DNA of 64,000 nucleotides. It comes from Cristatella mucedo. Lineage: Eukaryota > Bryozoa > Phylactolaemata > Cristatellidae. Below are positions 25,901-37,710 of the stretch, piece by piece (the first letter of the stretch is position 1; the number at the start of each line of letters is the position of its first letter). The translations under genes and the position numbers were made by a program. Location: assembly GCA_009760855.2 (NCBI GenBank), contig WPIO01000062.1:62001-126000 (forward strand). Direction: 5' to 3'. The notes beneath the pieces are model-generated. The model had not been told where the DNA came from. It saw only the letters and a program-made list of their open reading frames with translations, and did not search any database.

Positions 25901-28900
25901 AGCCCCAAGCCCCACCTGGATGCCCCTCCGGTGGTAGTTGCCTCCTCGCTGTACACCACCAACGAAAGGTTCAGTGCAATGCACTGCATGTTGCTGCTTC
26001 CACGATAACTCCACAGCAGCCTGGTGCTGGTAAGCACCAATGTGCCATCAGCGTATGGTGTCTGCAATATGCACACGCAAGGTCTCTCAATTTGCTCGAT
26101 GTTGCCTGGAAGGCGGAACGACCCTATATACCGCTAATGAAAGCAGAATGGTAAGGATTGTTAGAGGAGTTCACATGCAGCTACAGCGAGTGACCGCTGA
26201 TGAGAGGTTGTGGGCAGTGGCAGGTTAGCAAGAGACTCGAGAGAAAAGTCGGTAAGACACACAGAGCTTGCAGGCGGCGTATGCAATCCAGCGCATTTTG
26301 AACAGCATAGTAACGTGTTACATAGAGTTGCTCCGAGCCTTAGCCCAAGGGTAAGATGCTCGCTCTTCACGACCCGGGTCGAGGGTTCGAGTCCTTCAAT
26401 GTGCAATCCTTTATTGCTCACTGCAAGTGGCGGTGACAACCATTAAGGCTCTTCTGAACCCTTTCTGCACAAAATGAGGCTGCTAAATCACCTTCACCCT
26501 TTTTTCTACGAATATCATGCATCCAAGCAAGCTGCTGAGCTGCCAGGTAGAGGAAGCTGATACAATGGCTGAGCCGACACAATGCAAGCTACCCCTCGGT
26601 AAAAGTTGTGTCGGCAAAGTTAAAGTTAGCATGTTACCATAGCATGTTACCACTACCGACACAACAAGTTGGCAAGCTAGCCCTCGGTAAAAGGCCACCT
26701 CGTGTAACTTCAGCACAGGACACAATTGTGGTGTTTTATGAATGCCGACACACCGACAGAGCAAGAAAACGCCCGAGGAAGCTACAAATGAAAAGAATGC
26801 CCACGGCATGCCGTGCAAATAACAATGTCAATCTAAATCTACGAAACCGTGACAGCCCATTAGAATGGCAGTTGCATACAGCCGGAAGTAATCAGTACTT
26901 AAGAGTGTGACTGGTACTTTTCATGGGCCTGAGGGGCTGGCAATCGCACTCTGCTATCATTGATTACTTTCATTTGCTGCTTTTTATCAGGCTGCACGAC
27001 TCACTACAGATTACATGAAGAAGCTCGGCTGCTGACAAGCAAGAACAAAATTAAACATCTCCTGCGAGGATAAGCCGAGTCTGCACGGCTCTTTCGGTGC
27101 CGGATGCTGGTGTTCACTGCTATCGACATCCAAACTGGCTTTCTTTGAGCCTCAAAACTCTCACCGGCATACTTGCATTTAGCCCGTAGGCACAGCAATC
27201 TCACCGTCTAGCTGTTAAATCGCCCATTCTAGAAGAAGTCTTGCCTCAGTATGGCTAAATCGTCTGCCTACTACTGACACAAATCAGTGTATACACATTG
27301 ATCAGGGTACCGGCAGTAGCTTCCCAGGAGCCTCGGGTATTGGAATAGTGTTCCGTTCACCCCTAAAAGTCAAACTAAACGTCAGAAAGCCTGTTAAACT
27401 ACTACAAATCACAATACTAGAAAAAAATCATACATCATTCGTATAATACACTCAGAGAAAACAGTTTTTTCTAGGCACTTTACATAGGCAGAAAAGGAGC
27501 ACATTAACTTACTACTGATAATAACCTGCACGATTGTAGCACAAGCACGCAAATAATGGTTAACGAAGACACAGTTTATGCTTCGCGCAAAAATTAGGCT
27601 TTAAGCTTTGCTTTAATCGTCACACCAGTGGATGAGATGCAAGTCGGTAGCAAGTTCCATGTTTTAGGTGCATATGACTGAAGGCACGGTCTCTAAAGGA
27701 TTTGAAGCTGCTTGGAGGCACTGTTTAACAAAAATATTCAGACAATGAGGTGGTGGTGTGAGGATGCCCAGAGAGCAAGGTTAGTAGAGCCTCTCTATAC
27801 ACAAGGTCCTGGAGTACTCCACATTCACATGCTGCTCATCGGATAACTGGTAGCTTATACGTTTTGAAATCTCCCATGGAGTAACACATGGATGAACGCA
27901 GTGCTAGGCCAGTGCTGCCTATGTGGGATGACAGGCGCTCACGAATAACTAGAGCAATCAAGCATCACCGAGAGAACAAGCAAAACTAGCCGAGAACTAG
28001 GCTCAAGGTGAGCATTCCTGAGAAGGCATACGCAGAGTAGTGTTGCATCAGAGGAGCAATTAGATTTAAACTGATTGGAATACCTGCTAGGTTTGATATT
28101 TTAATGTGCTTATCTGCTCTGCCACTATTCGATCGAGAGCCAACGGCACAAGAGAGAATGGGTGGAAGTTATTCAAGTTCTACTGGACTAATGTTGACTT
28201 CTTGATGATTGGCAGAACAATGGCATATTTAAGGAGGGTAGGGACAGAACCTGGGGCTAAGGCACACTGTACTGTTGGACGTGCACTGCTAAAGAGCAAT
28301 ATCTGATGGATCCTACAAACAGACAAATTTACCGATTCTCTGCTATAAATATAAATAACTATAATTCATTTGCATAGCACTATGCGGCAGGTTTAGGCAG
28401 CTGCCACGCTGCTTGTAACTAACCACAACTCAACTTGACACAAACCATCGGTTCGGCTAGTGACTGACAAGGGGTTCGGTATAATCGCAGCAGGCTGCAG
28501 CATTTACGTTCTGGTCAGCCAGCGACTCGAGCAAGCCTAATAAGCTCGCAGTCTCTCATGGCCTTCCGAGGCTGGCGAAGGATCGCCACTGTCATTCCCT
28601 TCACTAGCTCCCATCAAGTCACAGTGCGTGACACCCACATTGCAGCTGTTTGCTCGTAGAGAGGAGGCATTGGTTGCCGTACACAAAGGTTGCGGAAGGC
28701 TTTGAGATACGTTTTGGCGGGTTTTCCAACCCTGGGCACTGAAGAACTTCCCTCAGCTAATAGCAGAGCCATTGAGCTAAAGCGCATTATCGGTCTGGTT
28801 TGATGGGTGGAACCACGATGCCATGACCCGAGCTACAGCCATTAAGCCACACTTGAATTCTGAGAACAAGATTTATTTACAAGCTAGTGTCCAAAATAAA

Positions 28901-29051
28901 GAACGATCTATCTAAAAGTATACAACCGCTAAGATCAGGCTAATTGTGAGCAACGCTGGATGGGTGGGATCAATTAAACTGGGGGGGCTAGCTGAGATAA
29001 TAAAGAACACGTAACAAGTAGATAGTCCATTCGCCAGCACTAATATAAATG

Positions 29052-29103
<52 letters not shown>

Positions 29104-29324
29104 CACACACGGAAGCTGGCCGGTAACCGGGCAGGCGCACATGCACGACGCCGGCGTAAAGCAACGCTTCGTGAATGACTCTTTACGGGGCAGAATCAGT
29201 ACGGATATTCCGATTGTTTCAACCTTACCTCTTTGCTACCATCCCGGATACCCACTCCTGCTTGCTGGCGAAGGAAATCTTCACCCTCTGCAAGAGCTAC
29301 CGACGACCACTCAAATCTGTCCAT
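16930..29324 (-). CDS. VPS36: Vacuolar protein-sorting-associated protein 36 (ESCRT-II subunit)
   Basis: VPS36 joins VPS22 and VPS25 in ESCRT-II on endosomes and binds ubiquitinated cargo and phosphoinositides through its GLUE domain. Exons on the minus strand: 29324-29229, 26061-25916, 25175-25058, 21333-21223, 18291-18214, 18106-17981, 17809-17744, 17574-17525, 17408-17324, 17236-17160, 17029-16930. They give 350 residues against 386 in human. The start MDRFEWSS mirrors the family's MDRFVWTS. The GLUE domain (residues 1 to about 120) contains [14 protein letters not shown]. The helical linker includes [20 protein letters not shown], and the winged-helix part ends in [15 protein letters not shown]. 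The family stretch following the GLUE domain (human EFYRRLSEEM onwards, about 30 residues) is not identified and should lie between 25058 and 21333. A 33-nt in-phase candidate exon is noted separately. Two other junctions lack three to five residues of the family. Confidence 0.92.
19519..19604. repeat. Inverted repeat with AT-microsatellite centre
   Basis: The left arm GTAAATACTTTGGCGTTTGA and the right arm TCAAAACGCCAAAGTATTTAC-like sequence are complementary over about 20 bases with one extra base. Between them lies an alternating TA tract. Within a VPS36 intron. Confidence 0.9.
20078..20180 (-). mobile_element. LINE-A tail fragment
   Basis: AATAATAAT run followed by CCCTTTATAAAGCACCCTCG and the tail hairpin, then unrelated DNA. 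Within a VPS36 intron. Confidence 0.7.
20440..20848 (+). mobile_element. LINE-B 3' end fragment
   Basis: Reads [20 protein letters not shown] with the same downstream sequence and the GGAGTTACAGACGGAGATA terminus followed by TTACATT repeats as the copy ending at 6675. It lies within a VPS36 intron. Confidence 0.85.
21674..21706 (-). other. Candidate small VPS36 exon (33 nt)
   Basis: On the minus strand, an acceptor ending CTGACAG and a strong donor GTAAGTA flank 33 nt that keep phase 0 on both sides, as the VPS36 neighbours require. The peptide would be [11 protein letters not shown]. It falls where the family has a helix beginning EFYRRL, but the resemblance is weak. Position is approximate to a few bases. 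Confidence 0.25.
21870..22130 (-). mobile_element. Two short LINE-A tail fragments
   Basis: The first (about 21873-21945) reads AATACACTTGACAAAGCGCC with the hairpin. The second (about 22021-22110) is more decayed, with AACCGAATCTCTTGCCAGGC. Both lie within a VPS36 intron. Confidence 0.6.
22215..22375 (+). mobile_element. SINE-2 copy
   Basis: Box B GGTTCGAGTC preceded by TTTACGACCAAGGTCGTG, and an end reading CTATATAAATGAGGCTTC. Within a VPS36 intron. Confidence 0.75.
23008..23180. repeat. (GA)n / (CAGA)n tract
   Basis: Purine-rich repeat of GAGAGA and CAGACAGA units within a VPS36 intron. Confidence 0.95.
23690..23830 (+). mobile_element. SINE-2-like copy, strongly diverged
   Basis: Box B-like GAGTTCGAGTC is followed by GGCAATCCTTAATTGCCTGT, resembling the SINE-2 body. 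It lies just before a LINE-A copy. Confidence 0.5.
23830..24895 (+). mobile_element. LINE-A 3' half, least decayed copy
   Basis: Carries [17 protein letters not shown], then [51 protein letters not shown] and [18 protein letters not shown]-type blocks (here [19 protein letters not shown]). The 3' untranslated part contains CATGCTGACACTGTGCATG repeats, and the end is the hairpin AAAGCGCCTAGAACGAGATT ... TTATCAAGTGCATTA with TTA repeats. It sits in the VPS36 intron between 25058 and 21333. Confidence 0.92.
26331..26497 (+). mobile_element. SINE-2 copy
   Basis: CTTCACGACCCGGGTCGAGG with box B GGTTCGAGTCC and the TTTATTGCTCACTGCAAGTG body. In VPS36 intron 1. Confidence 0.8.
27440..27740 (-). mobile_element. 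Decayed LINE-A 3' end
   Basis: Shows the tail (TTTTTTCTAGGCACTTTACA) and, 200 bp on, ACGGTCTCTAAAGGATTTGA, the reverse of the block encoding the KSFGDRAF region. Within VPS36 intron 1. Confidence 0.6.
29052..29110. repeat. (CA)n microsatellite in VPS36 intron 1
   Basis: CA run about 120 bp downstream of VPS36 exon 1 in transcript direction. Confidence 0.96.
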
Positions 29325-31320
29325 CGACTGGGGCTCGCAGGGTGCCGGGGAAATGCGCGGCGAACCACGCTAGATTTCTGTCCAACTCATTTCCTCTAAA
29401 CGCAGAAAGTAGCTCGCGCCTCACGCAGAACGTGCAGCAGCGAAATAATACTAAGCCTGCTGCACCCGTTCGTGGCACCCCGAAGGAGGAAAGTAGCGAG
29501 TGTAGTTGTTACTATTTCCGCGCCCTTTGGCATATATATACAACTCCTAAACAGCGACCAATAGTGGGCGCGCCCCTCCTCGCCCCCCCCCCCCCCCCCA
29601 AGTTCGGGTACATCCAAATGGCGTGGGCACGCCTGCAGACTTCTGGAGCATTGTTAAAAGAAAAAAAGTTCACCCGAAAGGCGTTTTATCTTGCTTTGTG
29701 TACCTTCCAACTATGTTCGATACTTTAAATTTGATTAGGACGACAAGTGGGCGATTTCCGAGCTGCACTCGCAGCACACTTACTTTCGTTTTATATTAAA
29801 ATTAAAAAATTCTAACTAACTACTCAAATTGCATCGAATACATGCCGGATTTACAAGGAAATTTTTTTGACACTCGCAGCAAGCCGTAGACAGGAGAGCC
29901 TCGAGACTAAGAGGGTGGAATACTGCGACTGCTACAAACGTTGTGCAGCAGCTTTTAGGCCTTGGAATAATAATATTGTTATTGTATTGCAAATTTTCAA
30001 AGCTCAAAATAAATCCATTTATATTTTCATAGCAAATAAAAAATTCATTTTCATTTCATTTGCCCACTATACAATATATCGACACTGTCATCAAAGCAGA
30101 AATTATGAAATTGTGCCTACCAAACACGTTGCACGGATTTAGGAAGTCCGCAATCCACACAATGCGGTCAGACTCAGGAATTTGTAAGTGCTGCTAAAAC
30201 TCAAAGCTTAAAAAATAAACTTCCTAATAAGTATTACGCTAGTATAGATATTGTTCATCTGAACAAAACAATACATTGATACTGCTACGGAACCCAATAA
30301 AATATATTTTTAGCAAAACAATACAGTATACTGTCCCGTAAATATATTTTTGGGGAGGCCTGGCGGCGTCATCGTCGAGAAAAAACAACGGTGGTAGCCC
30401 TTGCAGACGACACGCAAAAAATACCGCCGACGCTCTGATCCAAAGAATCATGACTAGCCACTTGCAGGTGTGGCACCAATGCAGGCAGGAGAGCCTACAG
30501 TGGTGGTATACGATGGCAAAAAAGAGCGCTAATAACTTTTATCGTAAAAATTCCACATCCATGACTCTGAGAAGTCTATTCGACAGCGCCGGAGGAATGC
30601 AGACGCGTAGGGCCAGCCGTGGCTTAAAAGATATTTCTTGCGGCGCCGGACGGGCCTCTCTAGCGCCTGACGCGAGGTCAACAGCGAACCTGCAAACACA
30701 TGGCGCCGAGGCTAGAGCTAATAAGCTTTTGGTCCACAACTGACTGCCTGTTGGATAGCTCCGGCTTTTATTCTGCCTTAACATAGATTATAGCATAGCC
30801 GTTTCATATTAATTGTAATTCAGGATCTGCGAATAATAAATATCTTTAATGCAGGACCGGCGCTTCCACTAGGCGAACTAAGCAAACGCCGCTGGAGGCG
30901 TTGGGCTAAGGGGGCGCCAGAAAGACTAGAAAATAAAATATAGCTATCTTTTGGTGAGGTGTTAATAACTAACATAAAACCACTTTCCATATCAAAATTC
31001 TTTGTCAGCTTATTAAAGGAATATCATAGAAAGTCACTATGATGAATTATCAGAACAGTGCAGAAGCAAGGGGTGACGGTGCGAATTTTTTGCCGTGGAG
31101 GTGGGTGCAAGAGGGTTTCGTGGGCAGGTGGACGACCTCATTCCTTGGACGCCTTGGTCTTTGCAGAAAACGGCTGCAACATGCTGGGAAAGAACTGGGC
31201 AGTGCACCTGAAGCCGACAGTGCCTGGATTTGATCACAGTACTCGACCTCTGGTATGGAGTGCCTAGGAACCAAGGAGTGGAAGGAGGGATGTGTAGCTG
31301 TCTTGCAGAGCCCCGTAGAG

Positions 31321-31429
<109 letters not shown>

Positions 31430-31994
31430 GCTCAAACCAACGGTATACGGTATAATCTTCTGTAGGTTTCCTATCCCCCAAGGGCTGCCAGAGAATCCAT
31501 CCAGGTGCTAGAGAGTCCATTCCTAGCTTGAAAGGTGAGTCAAGTATCAATGGCGTCTCGGAACTGTAGTGCTTAAAGGCGCAAGGGAAACCTAGAGTCA
31601 AAGGCTTCAAGTTGTTGAGGTCCTCAAAGGCATGACCTAAGTGGGGTCTATCAGGCTCAGGTCAGGCTAGCTTCAATCATCAGCTGAGAGTCAAATGTTT
31701 GTATTTGGAAATTTGGTAACCCGGGCCCATATAAATGTGCCCGCAGAGGAGTCCTTTAAGTCCATGGCTCTGACGTGGTTTACGAACCGTGAGTCTCTGC
31801 CGCTTGCTTTTGCTGTTGGCCGTTGCTCTTTCTCGTCCTGCTTCTGCACAGTCTAATTATCTGCACAGCAGACAGGCAGAGATCGTCCAGGGTAGCCGGT
31901 TGGATCAGGCTACTGGCCCGGTCGAGGTGAGGAGCGCTGCAGTTAATCGGGCCGGAACTCCTTTGGTGGCCTCGATCTGGAGTTGATGACTGGA

Positions 31995-32047
31995 CGACGA
32001 CCAACGGTAGCCTCCAGCTTATGGCGGGAGGCTACCGCTGGTCGTCG
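31995..32047 (+). repeat. Short hairpin with 21-bp arms
   Basis: Arms 31995-32015 and 32027-32047 pair at 20 of 21 positions around an 11-nt loop (AGCTTATGGCG). No flanking element is recognised. Confidence 0.85.
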
Positions 32048-32824
32048 CTGGATGTTGTTGTATGCCCGTAGTAATAATTGCTGGCTGTCAGTCATTCTAC
32101 ACGCAGCGGTACAGTACAAGAGCATTATAGAGATCATAAATGTTATCAATTTTTTACCGAGTTATGGATAATAAGAAACCGCCAGGTCTCAAAATCATAA
32201 AAGAAGGGCTGAAGAGACTAAAAAGCAAGCAAAAGACAATTTTTCGTTCTTAAAGTACCTAAAGAAGCAAGAGTCACCTACTGAGTTGCCAGTAGTACTC
32301 TGGACAGTTTTAGGGTACTAAAAAGACGACCGACCAAGCTCGCCCAGCTAGTAACAACACTTCTGGCGAAACTATAATTAAGAAACTCCTTTCTTCGGAG
32401 ATCAAAAGTTGCTTTTACGGGAAAATCTGCACGAAGCTCAAGCAGCGACTTTTGCGGCAGTAGGCCGTGATAGAGGACTCGAGCTTTGTAGGGAGACATG
32501 GGCAACGAGGATGCAAGCTTTTATCTCCGGCCTTGAGGTAAATGATGTCCTGAATTGTTTGACTGTTGGCTATTTGATGAACGAACACTCACCAAACAGT
32601 GAGGTTTCGCTTAAAATTCTCATCAGCAACAATGATGATGATGATGCATTTATTGACACCGGTGTAGTGACAATGCATTTTTGCTGAAGATTGTGGTGGT
32701 TTTCTGTGTTGCCTTTGATTATAAAACGTTCATGCCGCCAAACCTGAATTGCCAGTCAAAGGGAAGACTCGATCGGGTAATAGGTGGAGGTCCACAAATT
32801 TATTGTCGCCCGATAGAGAGCAAT

Positions 32825-34240
32825 GAATAATATTAATAGTACGTTTGCTATAGCACCCTCAGAGAGCTCGATCTCTTTGAAGGCACTTTACATTTGCTTC
32901 GAACGTAGTGTGACCGAATGGTTAGCTGTAGCATACTCAATGGCAATAAGAACAACATGGCTAGAGGTGGCATGCACAGGGTCAGTATGCAAATACGTTA
33001 GTGGCAGCATACACAGTGTCAGCACGCATAAGCAAACAAAAGGACGACTGACATGGATTTACTGAATGCTGTGATAAATTTATGCACTTTAGCTTCTTTT
33101 TCGATGTCGACAATGTCAGTGGATGTCGTGGTTTATTTTGTCGGAATTTGAAGTCTGAAATTTGTCAGGAATTTGCAGTCGGAATTTGAACTCCAAGCTT
33201 TGGGAGCATACAAACTAAAGGCACAATCTCCAAAGGATTTGAGGTACGCACGAGGTGTAGCTAACCGATTAGTGTAAGAAAAGCGAATGATAAGATGCTT
33301 ATCCTTGTGGGAGAGTAAATCTAATAGGTAGGCTGGAGCCAGCGAATGAAAGGACCTAAAAGTTAATGAAAGCACCTTGAAGTCGATGCGTTTCGTGGCT
33401 AGGAGCAAGCGCAGGTAGGTGAGAAGTAGTGTGATGTGGCAACTGCAACGCTCACGACGGACAAGCCTGGCTGCAGAGTTTTGCACCAACGAGGATAGGG
33501 GATAGTTTTTGCACCAAAAAGATGGGACTTAAACTATTGCAGTGAAGTACCAGTGATGCCCAGGAGGTATGAGAGGCGCTCGAGAAAGTCTTGTGATCGA
33601 TGGTGTGAAAAGCAGCCGAAAGATTGGGCTAAGAAGCAGAGAGACTCTACCAGAGTTTGCATTCCTAAGAAGGTCGTTGTGCACCCGAAGCAATTCTGAC
33701 TCCGTGGTGTGATTAGCTGTAAAACCAGACCAGGCAGCTGGGACTTACTAGCTAGGTGTGAAGTTTCAGTAATATGAGTTCAGCTAGTCTGCCACGGCTC
33801 GTGCTAATGTCATTGATGGGAACGGTAGATGGGAGACTGGGCAAAAGTTGCTCAAATTCTCTTAGTCTCGAGTAGCTTTCTTGATTAGTGGCCTGATTGC
33901 AGCCTTTTTGAAAGGTGCTGGGGTATAACCAGAGACTTGTGACATATTTATGGTGTTAGCTATGCATGGGAGCAGCATATCCATGCATCTAAGAAGCAGA
34001 ACATTGGGAATAGGGTCTAAAGGACTTGCGGTCTTCTCTGACCTTCAGGATGAGGTCACTCGTAAACGCCTTGAATATAGACATTGAGGTACAATTTGGA
34101 ATGGAGGGACGGTATTCAAAAGGGGAATGCTGCCACCCTAGTGACGGGCTTCTTGATCTTGCCTATCTTGTTGGCAAAGAAGCTTGAGAAGCGATCGGCT
34201 AGGTCATCATAAGGTCAGAATATCATCATAAGATCACTAG
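32825..34240 (-). mobile_element. LINE-A remnant, longer but decayed
   Basis: The minus strand carries the LINE-A tail at 32840, the block [20 protein letters not shown] (33489-33133) and further upstream reverse transcriptase sequence with many stops to about 34240. It lies in the VPS36 / carrier intergenic region. Confidence 0.8.
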
Positions 34241-35333
34241 GTAAGGAGCTAGCCTGGGATAGGTTAAGGTTATGTTGGGTCTGCTGTACCGTGAGAGTGG
34301 ATTACCCCGCGGAAGCCGCTGAGGCGAGAACGGCGGACCCACTTGCAGCAGCTGCTTCCAAGCCAACGTGCTGGCCGTGCGGCTCGGTTCCGAGTTTCCT
34401 TAAAAACGGCATCTGCCTGAGCCGTCTTGATCTGTGCGCGACTACCCGCACAAACTGAACAGAGATAGTTGATCGTTGTCAAGTAACTGCTAAGATTTAG
34501 ATAAAAACTTGGCTCTAAGAAACAGCTCACGATCCTTGAACTTGAGCCCCTTGTTGACGTGAAGAAATGAAGCATAGTTCTTCACTCAAATCCGCTGCGC
34601 TTGCCGATTCGGCGTTTGCCGGTTTGACAAATCCTATGCAGAAACGCGTAGCGAGCCCTCACCATTGTTGCGCTTCCGGCGCTCCGTACTACCTCAATCT
34701 TGATCAGATCGGGACAGACTAAAGCTTCAAACGACTCATCAGACGTAACAGCGACCATTACCGATTGCCATCCGGTCGCAGTAGGGGTCTCAGGCGGTGG
34801 CAGGATGATAGTTGGCGTACAAAAGTAGACACTTGCGTAGGCAAAAGCAATCGTGCTTGCTAACCACCCACACAAATCCTTTCACCCGTAGTTGTAGCAA
34901 TGGGCACCGGGCCGGTATCATGGCGGCTGCAGAACCCGGCCACCGAAGCAGCAATCGGCTTCTTCAGTGGCGTCGTCGGCGGCATGGTCAACGTCTGCGT
35001 CGGCCAACCGCTGGATACCGTGAAAGTAAAAATCCAAGCCTACCCGTCGCTGTACAGAAGTTCGCTTCAATGCTTTAGGACATCATTTGCATCTGAAGGC
35101 TTACGCAGTGGCCTCTACAGAGGCACGGTACCCAACTTGATTGCTAACGTAGTGGAGAACTCGGTGCTCTTCCTGTCCTATGGACTGTGCCAAAAGCTTG
35201 TCGCGATCGTTCGCCGTGAGTAATTATCGTACCCCCCCCCCCCGATAAAGAATTCTACTGCAGACGTACAATGGGACACTGGCACCGTGAACGCATTACG
35301 GGTGGGGGCGTATGATTCACTTTGTGACCTTTC

Positions 35334-35339
<6 letters not shown>

Positions 35340-35372
<33 letters not shown>

Positions 35373-35382
35373 TTCTCCTTCC

Positions 35383-35425
<43 letters not shown>

Positions 35426-35473
35426 TTCTCCCTCCCTACTCTCTCTCTCTCTCTCTCTTCTCCCTCCCTACTT

Positions 35474-35554
<81 letters not shown>

Positions 35555-35785
35555 CTCTCTCCTCTCTCTCTCTCTCTCCTCTCTCTCTCCCCCCCCTCTC
35601 TCTCTCTCCCTCTCTCTCTCTCTCTCTCCTCTCTCCTCCCTCCTACTCCTCTCTCTCCTCTCTCTCTCTCTCTCCTCTCTCTCTTTCTCCCTCCCTACCC
35701 TCTCTCTCCCTCCTCTCCTCCCCGCTCTTCCCCCTCCCTCTCCCTCCCTACTCCCCCTCTCTCTTCCCCCTCTCTCTCCTCTCTC

Positions 35786-35820
<35 letters not shown>

Positions 35821-36010
35821 TCTCTCTCTCTCTCTCCTCTCTCCCTCTCTCTCTCGCTTTCTCCTTCCCTACTCTCTCCCTCTCCTCTCCTCTCCCTCTC
35901 CCCCTACTCCCTTCTCTCGCTCTCTCTCTCCCCTCCCCTCTCTCTCCTCTCTCCTCTCCTCTCTCTCTCTCCTACTTTCTCCCCTTCCTTCTCTCTCTCT
36001 CTCCCCTTCC

Positions 36011-36051
<41 letters not shown>

Positions 36052-36057
36052 CTCCCT

Positions 36058-36105
<48 letters not shown>

Positions 36106-36173
36106 CTCCTCTCGCCTCTCTCCTCCTCTCTCTCTCTCTCTCCCTCCCTCCTCCCCTCTTTCCCCTCCCTCCC

Positions 36174-36261
<88 letters not shown>

Positions 36262-36615
36262 TCTCTCTCTCTCCTCTCCCTTTCTCCCTCCCTGCTTTCT
36301 CCTCTCTCCTCCTCTCTCGCTTTCTCCCTCCCTACTCTCTCTCTCTCTCTCTCTCCCTCCCCTCTCTCCTCTCCCTCTCTCTCTCTCTCCTCTCTCTCTC
36401 TCTCGCTTTCTCCCTCCCTACTCTCCTCTCTCTCTCTCTCGCTTTCTCCCTCCCTACTCTCTCTCTCTCTCTCTCGCTTTCTCCCTCCCTACTCTCTCTC
36501 TCTCTCTCTCTCTTTCGCCCTCCCTACTCTCCCTCTCTCTCTCGCTTTCTCCCTCCCTACTCTCTCCTCTCTCGCTTTCTCCCTCCCTACTCTCTCTCTC
36601 TCACTCTCTCTCTCC
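35340..36615. repeat. 1.27 kb polypyrimidine (CT)n tract in intron 1 of carrier copy 1
   Basis: One strand is almost entirely C and T. Within the simple CT repeat a longer module, CTCGCTTTCTCCCTCCCTAC, recurs many times, especially at 36310-36590. Long Ser/Leu open frames across it are artefacts of composition. Confidence 0.97.
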
Positions 36616-36884
36616 GCTTAGTTTCAATCGGGATGGTGTGACACGCTGGGCATTGGAGCCAGTTCATCGACATGGACTTGTTCTGACTACAAAAGAATTT
36701 CCGAATCCGTAGCTAGCTACTAGGTTCCTTTCGCTTTGATCGCCGAATTTTAAAAGGGTCGCCGTTGCGGCCAACCGAAAATCACCTCAATCGTTGTGTA
36801 GCAGGTAGCACGTCGAAATAGCAAGGCCGGAGCGGCCACGGCCATTTTCTAATTTTCCACTCTGCATTATGACTCTGTCGTTGA

Positions 36885-37150
36885 GCAGACAGACAGATAG
36901 ACAGACAGATAGACAGATAGACAGAGAGAAGGTGAAGAAATATTAATGAAGAGAAAGGATGGAAAGAAATGCCAGAGAGAGAGAGAGAGAATGAGAAAGC
37001 ACAAAGAAGAAAAAAGAAGATAAAAGAGAGGAGAGAGACAGCAGCGGAAGGATGATCCGTCGCCGAGAAAGGAAGGAGAGGCAGTGAGAGAAAGGGGGAA
37101 AGAAAGAGAAATGGACGAGAGAAAGGAGGGATAGCGAAAGAAGGTTAAGA
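36885..37150. repeat. (CAGA/GATA)n and purine-rich tract
   Basis: CAGACAGATAGA units pass into GAGA and GAAAG-rich sequence. Intron 1 of carrier copy 1. Confidence 0.9.
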
Positions 37151-37401
37151 AGCGCACACACAAACTCACACACCCACACGCACACACATATTTAAAACAC
37201 ACACACATATATATTTATAAAATGTTAAAACAGCAATGCATTTAGCAAAACGAGAATACAATGCATGCTAAAGGCATCACAATTCAGAAACTGTTCATCC
37301 CAGTAGCCGTAAGCTAGGTCAGGTTAACAGAAGTGCGAGTTTGAGTAGACATCTATATCTTCCTCTTTCTATCGTTCCATATCACTCCGTATACATAGCT
37401 G

Positions 37402-37451
<50 letters not shown>

Positions 37452-37710
37452 TATATATAGACACACATATATATATAGACACACATATATATATAGACAC
37501 ACACATATATATAGACACACATATATATATAGACACACATATATATAGACACACATATATATATATATATATAGACACATATATATATATATATAGACAT
37601 ATATATATATATATATATGTTTTATATGTGTGTTTTTGTGTGTGTGTATACAAGCATCTATATATAAATAAATTTATATATTTAGTATATATATATATAT
37701 GCACATATAT
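37150..37710. repeat. Compound (CA)n / (TA)n tract with 18-bp-like modules
   Basis: Blocks of ATATATATAGACACACAC recur from 37440 to 37580, flanked by pure TA and CA/GT runs. Intron 1 of carrier copy 1. Confidence 0.93.

Noticed and set aside
31789-31986. Short frame beginning with a signal-peptide-like hydrophobic run
   Set aside because: It starts at GTG, not ATG, and the hydrophobic run coincides with a pyrimidine-rich stretch ending in AG, so it is probably not coding.
35287-36712. Open frames of 444 and 466 codons made of Ser, Leu and Pro
   Set aside because: They are translations of a CT repeat in an intron; every frame of such a tract is open.
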